The position numbers and the translations under genes were made by a program. This document shows, in pieces, positions 33,773 to 46,220 of a stretch of DNA of 64,000 bases (positions are counted from its first letter, which is position 1; every line of letters begins with the position of its first letter). The notes below the pieces were generated by a model. It made no database searches and was not told where the DNA came from. It was given only the letters and a program-made list of their open reading frames with translations. The stretch covers positions 24,588,001-24,652,000 of the forward strand of contig NC_080574.1 in assembly GCF_029962835.1 (NCBI RefSeq). Direction: 5' to 3'. The stretch comes from Magnolia sinica (Eukaryota > Streptophyta > Magnoliopsida > Magnoliales > Magnoliaceae).

Positions 33773-35502
33773 GTACCACCATCGGGTACACTAGTCTATG
33801 AAACAAATGGATGACTAGAAAGAAAGATATTCGGCCAAGTTTCTTCGGTCATCTATTTGTTAGGTACACTTTGCATAGCCCACATGAAAACTACAGCTTG
33901 ATCTTTTCGCGAGGGAATATACACATAGGGCCTGCTTAATGGAATGCTTGGATTCTTACATGCATATGCCACATTAGTATATGTGATCGCTTGTAGAGAA
34001 ACTGATAGATGGTTTGGATCTCAAGCATGTACCACAATCCATAATGGTACTATGTGGCTTTTAGAGTTGCTGGGATATACAAGCATCACAAGGATACGAA
34101 TGAGGATTCTGTGGATTTTCTTGCTTTCTTTTTTATTTGTGATGTATGCATTTCTATTCCCCAACTTCTAAGAGGGCATTATTGCAATCTTCTCTTAGGC
34201 ACTTCACAAATAACCAAATTGTGGAAATTCATCAACCATGAATTTGTATATCTGCATCCAGACTATCCACATCTTGTGCTCATAGTTGATAGAAAGTAAG
34301 CTGAAAATTACATCCATCAAATGATTCGAACCATCCATTTTGTGGTTGATGTCATACTTGGGCAGAGTGTTGGACCATGTAAACCAACAATATCTTTGCA
34401 TCAATACCATGGAGTTTAATAAACTAAATGCGTACCAGGAGATGTTGGGTTGTTGTTGAATCTTGAGGAGGCTCAGAGACTTGTTCTTGCTCGCCTTCTC
34501 TCCCTTTACATCACTTTCAAGATAGGGAAGAAGTGGAAGACATAAGAGATGCTTGGGGACCAACACTTCTATATACAGGGGACTCTTAAGAACATTCAGC
34601 CCATCAAGGTTCCTTAGCCCTCAAGTCTCTATGCTTTTAGAATGCCCACACTTGCTAAGACCCCACCACATGAGTGTCTATGATCAGCCCATATTATGTA
34701 GGATATGATCAAATCATAAGTGGGGCTCACAAACATGCTCATTAGTTAAGATCCAACAACTTGATTCAATCTATTTAATCAAATCATTGATCTATGATGG
34801 CCCACTAAACGGACAATAGTCTTACATTCTCCTCTTGAGCCACATAGATCGATGCTTTACTTGTAAAAATGAGTTAAGTGTTAACTGACAATAGTCTTGG
34901 TATTGATTCCCTAGTGGGGGTGGCTAACAGTGAAGTGTTAACTGACAGTGGGGTGTACTAACAAGCTATAAAAAAATTAAAATTTTTTTTATTAAAAAAA
35001 AGAGTTTGGAAATATTTTTTTTATTCAATTTTCTCATACCATGGAGGAATCTGGGCCATTTTAGGATGCAGTCCCAAAACTCAATCAGATCCAAATCTCA
35101 ACTGAAACACACAAGATCTTGTTTTTAGCACGATATAACTTTGTGCTTAGCATCTCCAAACTTTAGTGTCAGGTTGATTTTGTCCAAGAGGTTTATATGG
35201 TGCCTAGCTTGTTGTTTGGTTTTTGGTTTAGAAACTTGACACTTACACATGCTTCATATTAGTCGAAGCTCGAATTGTTTTAATTTTTAAATCTTGTTAA
35301 TTTTGAAAAGCTTCTCCATATTTATCTTTTTCATTTGAATGCATTTCAAATTGTATTGGATGATATCAAGGTTTTATTGATGTTAAGGTTTACCTACTTG
35401 TCTCCTCTTTTATTCAACTATGGAATGTGGGTTTTTTTGTGTGTGTGTGTGTATGGTTTCTTTTGCAAGAATAATACTTGATTTATATTTGATTCCAAGC
35501 AG
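33773..35502. other. No intact gene seen
   Basis: Mixed repeat debris ('ggtacactttgcatagccca', 'agtagtacacc'-type text) and AT-rich DNA, with poly-A/T near 34975-35020. The part just before 35503 reads like intron DNA of the helicase scrap, ending in a T-rich tract and CAG. Confidence 0.45.
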
Positions 35503-35598
35503 ATCTCCTTTTGTCATATGGCTATGAAGATGACTTAAAAGCCCTTATCCCACATGTCCCTCGACGCTACCAATGCCTTCTTATATCTCTACTTCAAG
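35503..35598 (+). pseudogene. Exon scrap of a DEAD-box RNA helicase (RH16/DBP9-like)
   Basis: Bounded by an acceptor (...caag CAG) and a donor (GTATGG). Translation gives LLLSYGYEDDLKALIPHVPR then RYQCLLIS. This matches the conserved stretch following the DEAD motif in plant RH16-type helicases, where the text is LLLSYGYEDDLK...P then RRCQCLL(M)SAT. The SAT motif is disrupted: after ISL the frame no longer fits, consistent with a one-base loss. No exons carrying the Walker motif or the helicase C domain were found around it, so it is a lone captured exon with flanking intron. Confidence 0.75.
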
Positions 35599-36014
35599 GT
35601 ATGGTATCTCAATTCTTTGTGTACTGGATTTGAAAGCTCATTCCTTTTCATTCATCACTTACTGCTACCAGCTTTTAAAGTTCATATCTATGTTCTTATA
35701 CTACTTTAAAAAAAGTTCTTGGAATACTTTAATGGTTGTCAATGTTAATAGCCTTAAATGGTCATGTAAAAGAAATCAATTATACCTATTTACAAGTGCG
35801 GGCATGGTTTGGTGATCCAGCTTGTTGATCTGATGGACCACACCTTGGATGGAATGTGCTCCAACCAATTCTAGTTAATTTTTAACCAAGTTACTGATTA
35901 AAGTCAGCCAAGTTGGATGGAGTCGATCTGACTGGGCCAGTTTTTTAGTACACGATAGTTTTCAGGATACTGCGTTAGTTGTAGTTTATCAGCTAACTTT
36001 GAAACTGTGCACAG

Positions 36015-36131
36015 GTTGCAAGCTGGGGTGCTTACCTGTTGAAAAGAAATGTATTGGGAATGTCCTTTGCACTGAGGGACTCACACGAGGCACAAGTGCA
36101 ATTTTCTTTGGAAAGAGGTGTGCCTACCAAG
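36015..36131 (+). pseudogene. Exon scrap of a plant pectin methyltransferase-like (PMT/QUA2 family) gene
   Basis: An exon of 39 codons between an acceptor (gtgcACAG) and a donor (GTACCC). It reads VASWGAYLLKRNVLGMSFAL followed by RDSHEAQVQFSLERGVPTK. This is the S-adenosylmethionine-binding region of the plant DUF248 (PMT) family, whose usual text is G-V-A-S-x-G-A-Y-L-L then SFAPRD-x-HEAQVQFALERG-x-P. The genuine family is Golgi-anchored and acts in cell-wall pectin methylation. Here the exon stands alone 416 bases from a helicase exon, so it cannot make an enzyme. Confidence 0.8.
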
Positions 36132-36698
36132 GTACCCCAATTACTAAACTTGTTGCCGCTGCATGCGATTAGAACTTGGAACCGTAGGGAGCAACCTAGA
36201 TCTAAGTCTCTTCATAACTTTTTATTGATTTTATGCATGTCTTCTATATTCTAGGACTTATCTGGTAGTTGCTAGTTGACCTTCCAGCACTGATACAACC
36301 AGATATGGTTATTCATCTGGGATTTCTTTCTGATGGATCTACTTACACTTGTTTACATCAAGAAAATTTTAGCTCCGGAAAACATCTATTAACATCCTTT
36401 TGGAACTCAAGACTGCAAAAGATATTCATAAGACACTGATGTGCGATGCTCTTCACACTGTGATTGATTGACCTCATTGGTGGAGCCTGTACTTCCCTTC
36501 TTATAATTCTTCTAAAAATGTCAACAGTGGCCAGATTTGGTGTTATCTATTAATACCTTTAAAGTATATGGATCTCTAATAACTTCAACTTCCAAGAAGC
36601 ATTTAATTTGGCAGGTGCTATTTGCTTTAAAGTATAGGTGGATGTTGTACATTCATGTATTGATTACTCAAGTATGACGGTTATGCGCATTCTTTCAG

Positions 36699-36752
36699 GT
36701 GGATGTTGCATGTGGGAGGGTTGGAGCTGCATATTTCAGATTCAAGCATCTG
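36699..36752 (+). pseudogene. Possible third captured exon, unidentified
   Basis: Eighteen open codons (VDVACGRVGAAYFRFKHL) lie between a good acceptor (attctttcAG) and a good donor (GTACGT). I do not recognise the protein. The signals and position, beside two firm exon scraps on the same strand, suggest another captured piece, but a chance match is possible. Confidence 0.3.
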
Positions 36753-37017
36753 GTACGTCTCTTGTCAAGAATGCACATATGTAGTTCATCAAACAATACA
36801 TTATGTGATATCGTGTGCATGATATCTATGTTGTAATTTCCCTCATGTATTTTGCTTAAAATCCATGTTTATGCATGATTCTCATGCATTGACATAGATT
36901 TGGGCCAAAAAGATCGAAATAGAAAATTTGAGAAAACAGGGGAATTTTCTTTTATAAAGTAAGTATTTGGGGCCAAGTGGTTATGTATTTGTTCCATTAA
37001 ATTTGCTTGAAATTAAT

Positions 37018-37370
37018 GGAGTAGACCCGGATGTGCGTTGAAGCTATCCGGATGTGCGTCGGAGCTATCCGGATGAGCGGGGTCTCTGGAAGGTGGGAAC
37101 CTGTTATGACCATGATGAAGCTATCCATTTTCTATGAAAACGACATTGGACGGGCCTGGCCATTTGGACAGGACGTGTTTATGTATTTGGTCGAAATTAA
37201 TGGAGCAGACCCGGATGTGCGTCGGAGCTATTCGGATGAGTGAGGGTCCCTGGAAGGAGGGAACTGCTGTTATGACCATTATGAAGCTATCCATTTTTTA
37301 TGGACAACATTGGAAGGGCCTGGCCATTTGTGCCGGATGGCCGTGTTTATATCTGTATTTGCAGGGACCA
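37018..37370. repeat. Two-copy tandem repeat of about 180 bases abutting the telomere-like array
   Basis: 'acccggatgtgcg' followed by 'tcggagctatccggatgag', then 'tgaccatgatgaagctatcc' and 'gggcctggccatttg' occur in both halves (37018-37198 and 37199-37370) with about ten percent difference by eye. The second half runs directly into the telomere-like repeat. Confidence 0.8.
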
Positions 37371-40300
37371 TACCCTTAACCTAAACCAAAACCTATATCC
37401 TAAATCCTAAACCCGAACACATTCTCAAATCCTATAACCTATAACCTAAACCTATAACCTATAACCTAAACCAAAGACCTATAACCTAAACCAAAACCAA
37501 AACCTATAGCCTAAACCCGAACCCATTCTCAAATCTAAAAAACCTATAACCTTAACTTAAACCTTAACCTATAACCTAAATCAAAACCTATAACCTAAAC
37601 CAAAACTAAAACCTATAACCTATAACCTAAACCCAAACCCATTATCAAATCCCAAAACCTATAACCTAAACCGAAACCGAAACCAAAACCTATAACCGAA
37701 ACCTAAACCCATTCTCAAATCCCAAAACCCAAACCTAAACCTAAACCTATAACCTAAACTCAAATCCCTAAACCTAGACCTAAACCTAAACCTATAGCCT
37801 AAACTCAAATCCCTAAACCTTAACCTATAACCTAACCTAAACCTATACTTATAACCTAAAACTATTCTCAAATCCCAAAACCTATAACCTAAACCTAACC
37901 TTTCCCTAAACCTATAACCTAAACTCAATTCCCTAAACCTAAACCTTTAACCTAGACCTAAACCTAAACCTATAACCTAACCTAAACCTATACTTATAAC
38001 CTAAAACTATTCCCAAATCCCAAAACCTATAACCTAAACCTAACCTTTTCCTAAACCTATAACCTAAACTCAATTCCCTAAAGCTAAACCTACACCTAAT
38101 CCTAATCCCAACTCCCTAACCTAAACCCAAACCTAAACTTGAAAATCCAAACTTAAACCCAATCCCGAACCTGAACCCGATTTCCTAAACCTAAACCATA
38201 ACCCATTCTCAAATCCAAAAACCTATAACCTAAACCTAAACCAAATCCAAAACTTATAACCTAAACCCGAACCCATTCTCAAATCCCAAAACCTATAACC
38301 TAAACTAAAACCAAAACCTATAACCTAAACCCGAACCCATTCTCAAATCCCAAAACCTATAACCTAAACCTAAACCTTAACCTAAACCTATAACCTATCA
38401 CCTAAACCAAAACCTATAACCTAAACCAAAACCAAAACCTATAACCTAAGCCCGAACCCATTCTCAAATCTCAAAACCTATAACCTAAACCAAAACCAAA
38501 ACCTATAACCTAAACTTGAACTCATTCTCAAATCCCAAAACCTATAACCTAAACCTAAACCTTAACATAAACCTATAACCTATAACCTAAATCAAAACTA
38601 ATAACCTAAACCAAAATGAAAATTTATAACCTAAACCCGAACCCATTCTCAAATCCAAAAACCTATAACCTAAATCAAAACCTATAACCTAAACCAAAAC
38701 CAAAACCTATAACCTAAACCCGAACCCATTCTCAAGTCCCAAAACCCAAACCTAAACCTAAACCTAAAACCTAAAATTCAACCTATAACCTAAACTCAAA
38801 TCCCTAAACCTAAACCTAAACCTAATCCTATAAACTAAACTCAAATCCCTAAACCTGAACTTATAACCTAACCTAAACCTATACTTATAACCTAAAACTA
38901 TTCTTAAATCCCAAAACCTATAACCTAAACTCAATTCCCTAAACCTAAACCTATAACCTAGACCTAAACCTAAACCTATAGCCTTAACGCCAATCCCTAA
39001 ACCTTAACCTATAACCTAACCTAAACCCATACTTATAACCTAAAACTATTCCCAAATCCCAAAACCTATAACCTAAACCTAACCTTTCCCTAAACCTATA
39101 AGCTAAACTCAATTCCCTAAACCTAAACCTAGACCTAATCCTAATCCCAACTCCCTAACCTAAACCCAAACCTAAACTTGAAAATCCAAACTTAAACCCA
39201 ATTCGGAATCCGAACCCGATTTTCTAAACCCAAACCATAACCCATTCTCAAATCCAAAACCTATAACTTAAACCAAAACCAAAACCAAGACTTATAACCT
39301 AAACCCGAACCCATTCTCAAATCCCAAAACCTATAACCTAAACTAAAACCAAAACCTATATCCTAAACCTGAACCCATTCTCAAATCCAAAAACCTATAA
39401 CGTAAACCAAAACCTATAACCTAAACCCGAATCCATTCTCAAATTCCAAAACCTATAACCTAAACCTAAACCTAAACTTAAACCTTAATCTAAACCTATA
39501 ACCTATAACCTAAATCAAAAGTAAAACCTAAACCTAAACCTAAAACCTAAACCTATAACCTATAGCATAAATCAAAACCTATTACCTTTCCCTAAACCTT
39601 AACCTAAACCTATAACCTATAACCTAAATCAATACAAAAACCAATACCTATAACCTAAACCTATAACCTATAACCTAAATCAAAACATATAACTAAAACC
39701 AAAACCAAAACCTATAACCCAAGCCCGAACCCATTCTCAAACCCAAACCCATTCTCAAATCCTAAAACCTATAACCTAAACCAAAACCAAAACCTATAAC
39801 CTAAACCAAAACAAAAACCTATAGCATAAACCCGAACCCATTCTCAAATCCAAAAACCTATAACCTAAACCTAAACCTAAACCTTAACCTAAACCATAAA
39901 CCTATAACCTAAATCAAAACCTATAACCTAAACCAAAATCAAAACCTATAACTTATAACCTAAACTCGAACCCATTCTCAAATTCCAAAACATATAACCT
40001 AAACCAAAACCCATTCTCAAATCCCAAAACCCAAACCTAAACCTAAACCTAAGCCTAAAACCTATAACCTAAACTCAAATCCCTAAACCTAGACCTAAAC
40101 CTAAACCTATAGCCTAAACTCAAATCCCTAAACCTTAACCTATAACCTAACCTAAACCTATACTTATAACCTAAAACTATTTCTAAATCCCAAAACCTAT
40201 AACATAAACCTAACCTTTCCCTAAACCTATAACCTAAACCCACGTCCCTAAAGCTAAACCTAGACCTAATCCTAATCCTATGGCCTAAACTCAAATCCCT

Positions 40301-41957
40301 AAACCTTAACCTATAACCTAACCTAAACCTATACTTATAACTTAAAACTATTACCAAATTCCAAAACCTATAACCTAAACCTAACCTTTCCCTTAACCTA
40401 TAACCTAAACCTATACTTATAACCTAAAACTATTCCCAAATCCCAAAACCTATAACCTAAACCTAAGCTTTCCCTAAACCTATAACCTAAACTCCATTCC
40501 CTAAACCTAAACCTATACCTAATCCTAATCTAAACTCCCTAACCTAAACCTAAACCTAAACTTGAAAACCTAAATCTAAACCCAATCCCGAACCTGAACC
40601 CAATTTCCTAAACCTAAACCATAACCCATACTCAAATCCAAAAACCTATAACCTAAGCCTAAACCAAAACCAAAACTTATAACCTAAACCCGAACCCATT
40701 CTCAAATCACAAAACCTATAACCTAAACCAAAACCTATAACCTAAAGTTGAACCCATTCTCAAATCCCAAAACCTATAACCTAAACCTAAATCTTAATAT
40801 AAACCTATAACATAAACCAAAACCAAAACCTATAACCTAAGCCAGAACCCAGTCTCAAATCCCAAAACCTATAACCTAAACCTTAACCAATAACCTAAAC
40901 CAAAACCTATAACCTAAACCAAAACCAAAACCTATAACCTAAACTTGAACTCATTCTGAAATCCCAAAACCTTTAACCTAAACCTAAACCATAACATAAA
41001 CATATAACCTATAACCTAAATCAAAACCTATAACCTAAACCAAAACCAAAACCTATAAACTAAACCCATTCTCAAATATAAAATCATATAACTTAAACCA
41101 TAACCTATAACCTAAACCAAAACCAAAACCTATAACCTATACCCGAACCCATTCTCAAATCCCAATATCTCTAACCTAAACCTAAACCGTAACCTAATCC
41201 TATAGCCTAAACTCAAATCCCTAAACCTTAACCTATAACCTAAACCTAAACCGTAACCTAATCCTATAACCTAAACTTAAATCCTTAAACCTTAACCTAT
41301 TACCTAACCTAAACTTATACTTATAACCTAAAACTATTCTCAAATCCCAAAACCTATAACCTAAACCTAACCTCTCCCTAAACCTATAACCTAAACTCAA
41401 TTCCCTAAACTTAAACCTACACCTAATCCTAATCTCAACTCCCTAACCTAAACCTAAACCTAAACTTGAAAACCCAAACTTAAACCCAATCCCGAACCTG
41501 AACCCGATTTCCTAAACCTAAACCATAACCCATTCTCAATTCCCTAAAGCTATAACCTATAACCTAAACCTAAACCTAACCTAAACTTATAACATTTTCC
41601 TAAACCTTTAACTTAAACCTAAACTATAAACCTAAATGTATTCTCAATTCCATAAACCCAATACTAAACAAAATCCTAATCTCAACTCCTTAACCTAAAC
41701 CTAAACTTGAAAACCCAAACCTAAACCCGATCCCGAACCCGATTTCCTAAACCTAAATCTTAACATATAATCAAGTTCCCAAAAGCTATAACCTATAACC
41801 TAAACCTAAACCTAAACCTATAACCTAAACCTAAACCTTAACCTAAACCTAAACCAAAACCTATAACCTAAACCTTAACCTATAACCTAAACTTAATTAT
41901 AACCTATAGCCTAACTTTAACCTAAACCTATAACCTAAACCTAAACCAAAACCTATA
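37371..41957. repeat. Interstitial degenerate telomere-like repeat array, about 4.6 kb
   Basis: Almost entirely variants of a 6-7 base unit (CCTAAAC, CCTATAA, CCAAAAC) derived from the plant telomere repeat CCCTAAA. The exact heptamer occurs in 'tccctaaacct' at many points. A longer-period module, 'acccattctcaaatcccaaa', returns at irregular spacing from about 37402 to 41525, so the array has higher-order structure. The strand is C-rich throughout with no switch to TTTAGGG. Apparent open frames on the minus strand (repeating RFRLGYRLRF) are by-products. Its position inside a transposon-like region and the degeneration argue against an active telomere. Confidence 0.9.
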
Positions 41958-42116
41958 ATCATATGGTGAGACCATTTCTTTTGTGTCAATTTCATTCCTC
42001 TTTGAGTTTTTTTTAATTCATTAAGAAAAAAAGTGGTTATACGTGATGCACTTCTTTCACTGTCTTTCTTTTCCCCAATGGGCATTCTAATTTATGAATG
42101 ACATGACTGTTTGTAG

Positions 42117-42155
42117 GATGATGGAATATACGAAGCTGTTGAAATTTCAGGGTGA
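42117..42155 (+). pseudogene. Possible captured terminal exon
   Basis: After an acceptor (gtttgtAG) there are 12 codons (DDGIYEAVEISG) then TGA. It could be the last exon of a captured gene, with the following bases as 3' UTR. The protein is not recognised. Confidence 0.25.
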
Positions 42156-42196
42156 AGTCGAGCACATTTCTCTAATGAAGCCAAAGATTTGTATTT

Positions 42197-42415
42197 TCAG
42201 CATTATTGTAATTGTAACTGTAATTGATTGTAATTGTAATTGATTGAATGAAGGATTGTAATTGTAATTGATTGAATGAAGGATTGTAATTGAATGAATG
42301 AATGAAGGATTGGAGTTGAATGAAGGATTGTAATTGAATGAATGAATGATTATGCAAGTGGTAATTGAATGAATGAATGATTATACAGTGGTAATTGAAT
42401 GAACAAAGGATTTAA
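42197..42415. repeat. Minisatellite, TGTAATTGATTGAATGAAGG-type
   Basis: Units of 18-24 bases built from 'ttgtaattg' and 'aatgaatgaagga' repeat about nine times with length variation. Confidence 0.8.
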
Positions 42416-42429
42416 TTTTTAGTGTACAA

Positions 42430-42712
42430 TATAGCTACGGATATTGACCATAGCCACTAATCAACAAGTGTAGCCTTTTCAATTTTGGTATATTGCTACG
42501 GACTTTCAACTACAAATAATATCCGTAGCCGTTTGAAAGTTTTCGCTATAGATATAATTGTTACGGATTATATCTGTAGTTGTTTAACTATAGCTATGGA
42601 TTAAATCCGTAGCCATAGGTTCCAGACTTATTATTACGGCACCTACGACTTGACGGTCGTGTTACGAACTAGCTATGAACTAAAATCGTAGCCATAGGTT
42701 TATGGCTACGGC
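42430..42712. repeat. CACTA-like subterminal repeats, right end
   Basis: At least eight copies of GCTACGGA, TCCGTAGC and decayed versions lie in alternating orientation, several as hairpins (for example GCTACGGACTTT near 42494 with ATCCGTAGC near 42520). This matches the palindrome at 31815-31884. The pair marks both ends of a putative CACTA element of about 10.9 kb with no transposase seen inside. The element end is cut by the copia remnant at 42713. Confidence 0.6.
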
Positions 42713-44055
42713 AAGCCGGTGAGCGTTCCTCACGCGGCTCACTTCAAGCTTTCCTCAGAACAATGTCCTAAATCTAATGAGGAAAAGCAGGTTATGTCTC
42801 ATGTGCCCTATTCGAATGCGGTTGATAGTTTAATATATGTCATGGTTTGTATGAGACCGGATATTTCACAGGCAGTCGGTGTTGTGAGCAGATACATGTC
42901 AAACCCCGGCAAGCAACATTAGGAAGCGGTGAAATGGCTACTTCGATACATTCGAGGTACGAAAGACTACGTTTTAACTTTTGAAAAGACATGGACAAAG
43001 TTGGTAGGGTATGTGGATTCTGACTATGCAGGCAGTATGGATTCCAGGAAGTCTACTTCAGGATACTCGTTTATACTAGCGGGTGGAGCAATCAGTTGGA
43101 TGTTGAAGCTTCAGTCAGTGGTGGCTCTTTTCACGATCGAAGCGGAATATATGGCAGTGACGGAAGCGTTTAAAGAAGGTGTTTGGCTCAGAGGCATGAT
43201 AAATCAGTTGGGACTTCAGCAGGAGGCCGTGCCGGTTAACTGTAATAGCGAAAGCGCTATCAATTTGGCTAAAAATTCTGTTTATCACTCACGTCCTAAG
43301 CACATTGATGTTTGTCACCACTTTATCCAACAGGTGCTTGAGGAAGGAGGCGTCATACTGGAAAAGATTCACATCAGCGTGAATCCAGCAGACATGCTCA
43401 CCAAGGTCGTTAATACAGAAAAGTTCAAGTTCTGTGCAACTTCTCTGAGCTAGGCGATGGCATAAAAGAAGGACGGAGTGTGCACGAGAAGCGTTGATTG
43501 AAGCTATGATGAAATGAAGAAATAAGATAAGAGGTCAAGGAGCTATATAGTTAAAAATTGAAGACTTAGTGGAGATTGTTGTCTCAAGCCTTAAATCTTT
43601 AGATTTTTCTTCGCTTCAACCGATGGTCAACCACTACCGGTCGAAGTCCAATGAGCTCACTTTTTAGTGTCTCGGGACTCACGACCGGTCGTGGTGATTG
43701 CTCGACCGGTCGTAGGGGCCTACGACTAGTCGTAACCTCGGCTCGACTAGTCGTAGCTTGCATTCGCTTCGAATCGATGTGGATCTGAAATTTGAGCCGT
43801 CTTTCACAAGAGTGCGAAAGGAAGTTGCCTAAACTATAAATAGGGGTCCCTAGGGCTTTTTAAATGATGAAAAATAATTCTAAAGCTTTCTAAAGGGGTT
43901 CTAGGGAAATCAAAAGTGTAGTAGGGTGAGATTCGAGGTTGTTCGAATCGGGTAAGTCCTCTCTCTTGTAAGTTTTTTTCATAGTGGATTTCTGTCACTT
44001 TGTGCCGTGGTTTTTTCCAGCAAGGGTTTTCCACGTTAAAACTTTATGTTCTTCT
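42713..44055 (+). mobile_element. Ty1/copia retrotransposon fossil: RT tail, RNase H and 3' LTR
   Basis: The left part encodes the end of the reverse transcriptase and the RNase H region of a copia polyprotein; recognisable phrases include YADSDYAG-like YVDSDYAG, STSGY and ADMLTK. A purine-rich tract (near 43567-43575) precedes the 3' LTR, which starts TGTTGTC at 43577 and is cut at 44055 where the U4 duplicon begins. Most of the element (5' LTR, gag, protease, integrase) is absent. It is broken, with at least one interruption in the remaining coding part as well as both truncations. With no second LTR, age cannot be estimated; coding text is still readable, suggesting moderate age. Confidence 0.85.
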
Positions 44056-45053
44056 CAAATTGCTTAAATTTTATAGTAATTAAGTATCATTCTTTGAGGA
44101 GATATAGGTTTGAAGCTTAAGTAGGTCACAGATTAGTAATTTGCATGTAGCTTGCACGATAGAGAGTTTTAAACAAAGGCTCTGTGAGACCCATTGTAAC
44201 GATCATTGTGTGAAATTTATATTATCCATATGTTACTCCAGCTCATATTAAAATGTTAACCCAAAAACGAGATAGGTCTTAAGTCCCAGTATGCTATAGA
44301 TTAGGAAAATATAAAGATGGGTCGACCACCCTTTTGTCTTTTGCTTTGGTGTTGGTGGCACATGTCACCTCCCCTGGTACGGTATAAAGAGAAATAGAGA
44401 CAACACGGAATGCGACCAATCCAAAACATCGCTTGGATGTATTGGATGGCCATTCCGAACACGTGGAAGAGGAGTAATTAAAAAAAAGAAAAGTAAGAAA
44501 TAATATTAAATGAAGGCAGTAGATAAAGACAACAGACAAGGAGCTGCAATCATGGCACAAAAAGGACAAAACAATAAAAGCAAGTCAATATCTTTGTGAT
44601 AATTTGAACCAGACATGTCATGGGCTTTGCCATTCGATTGGAAATTAACCAAAATTTACCTTCACGGAACTCAACCTAGCCATCTAAAATACATGACTTT
44701 TTTTCTGTTTTTTTTTTTTTTCCATTGAATGTGAACGTGAGCCATTGCTATTTTCATCTCCACTCCGTTCGCTTTTGGACCTACAAATGAACGGTTCTCA
44801 CCTAGACCAGGCATGCCATGTGTGAAGTAAATGACATGGATCCATTGTAAGGACTCAGATTGCATGGTGTGGTAGACGCCCACTGATTTATGTGGTGCGG
44901 ATTTGGATTTACCTTATTTTTGGGTTCATTCCCTAACATGGTAGAATGCATGGATGGTGTAGGTAGAACGTGTACATGCCGTGGGGCTTACAGAAAATTG
45001 TCATTTTAACACACCACCAAGGTCGGTGGTGTGTGCCACATGAACAGGGATTG

Positions 45054-45549
45054 ATTACTATCCCCACCAAGACCTAGCTAGAGATGGACTGTCCTAGAAG
45101 AGGCTATGTGGGGCCATAGTGATGTATGTGTTTTATCCATGTTGTTCTCCGTATATTTTGACTGATCATTTTAGGTGATGAGCTCAAAAGTAGGTAGATC
45201 AAAGGCTCAAGTGGACCACACAGGAATCAGGTGACAATGATGCCCACCATTACATCGATCCTTCCAAGGACCATTGTGATGTTTATTTGAATCCAATCTG
45301 CTTCTTAAGGTCACATAGATATGGAAGAAGGAAAAACATAAATATCCATGATCAGAAACTTCTGTGGCCCCCTAAGAAGTTTTCAACAATAGGTGTTCAA
45401 TCCCCAGGGTTTCCTTTGGTATGGTCTACTTAAGCCTTCAATTTACCTTCTTTTTGGAATCATCTTCTAAAATAATCTTTCAAAATGGATGAGCAATATG
45501 TATAAAATGCATGCATCACGGTAGATCCCACAGATTCCCTACCCCCACA
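45054..45549. mobile_element. MITE, GGGCCCAC family (duplicate of 18090-18585)
   Basis: Same insertion, same breakpoints and same text as the U1 copy. Carried along by the segmental duplication. Confidence 0.65.
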
Positions 45550-46220
45550 GAACTTTCTTAAAATGCCTTTATTAAAGGAAAACTTGACATGAAAGAGTAA
45601 CAGATCATCTGCTTGCTGCAAAAGTTTAGTTAGGCTTATATAAGTAATGTCATTGTCCACATGTTATCCCATTTTAGTTCTCATGCGGCTGGAGAAAACA
45701 AAGACAACTTAACCTTTCATGTGGTTAGCTAGCTATAGCTAAAAAAAAAAAACGTGTGCTATAATTGCACATGTGCTTGCATGTGGGTAGGCGGCCATCA
45801 ACATGCACGTGGCATTAGCAAACCTCCCAATAAATAAATAAAAGCTAACCTTTGTTTACTTATTGGTATTGTTGTTATGATCATTGCAGAGCAGTTGGAT
45901 TGACAGGGCTGGCAATGGGTAGGCCGTCATTTCACGCTTGGATTGTAGTGACCCTCGATTAAATAAAAAAAGGAAGAAAAAAAGATAGACGCAGGAATTT
46001 GATTTTCATTTTTCCAGCTCTTAGTAGGGCTGTCAATGTGCTGGGCGGAGTCAGCTGAAGTCTGTCCAAGCCCTGCCCACAAAGTAAAACCTAGGCCCTA
46101 GCCTGGCCCATGATGATTATGCAAGTCTGAGCCCAAGACCTGTCGCTCACTTTTGTGGGAGATTTGGGCTGTCCATTTAGTATACCACATCATGCATGTT
46201 ACATGACAAAAATGCCCTTA

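Noticed and set aside
37659-40357. Minus-strand frames coding for RFRLGYRLRF-type repeats
   Set aside because: They are translations of the telomere-like repeat, whose unit happens to lack stops in one frame.
37371-41957. A true chromosome end
   Set aside because: The array is heavily degenerate, is flanked on both sides by ordinary transposon DNA and lacks long runs of the exact heptamer.
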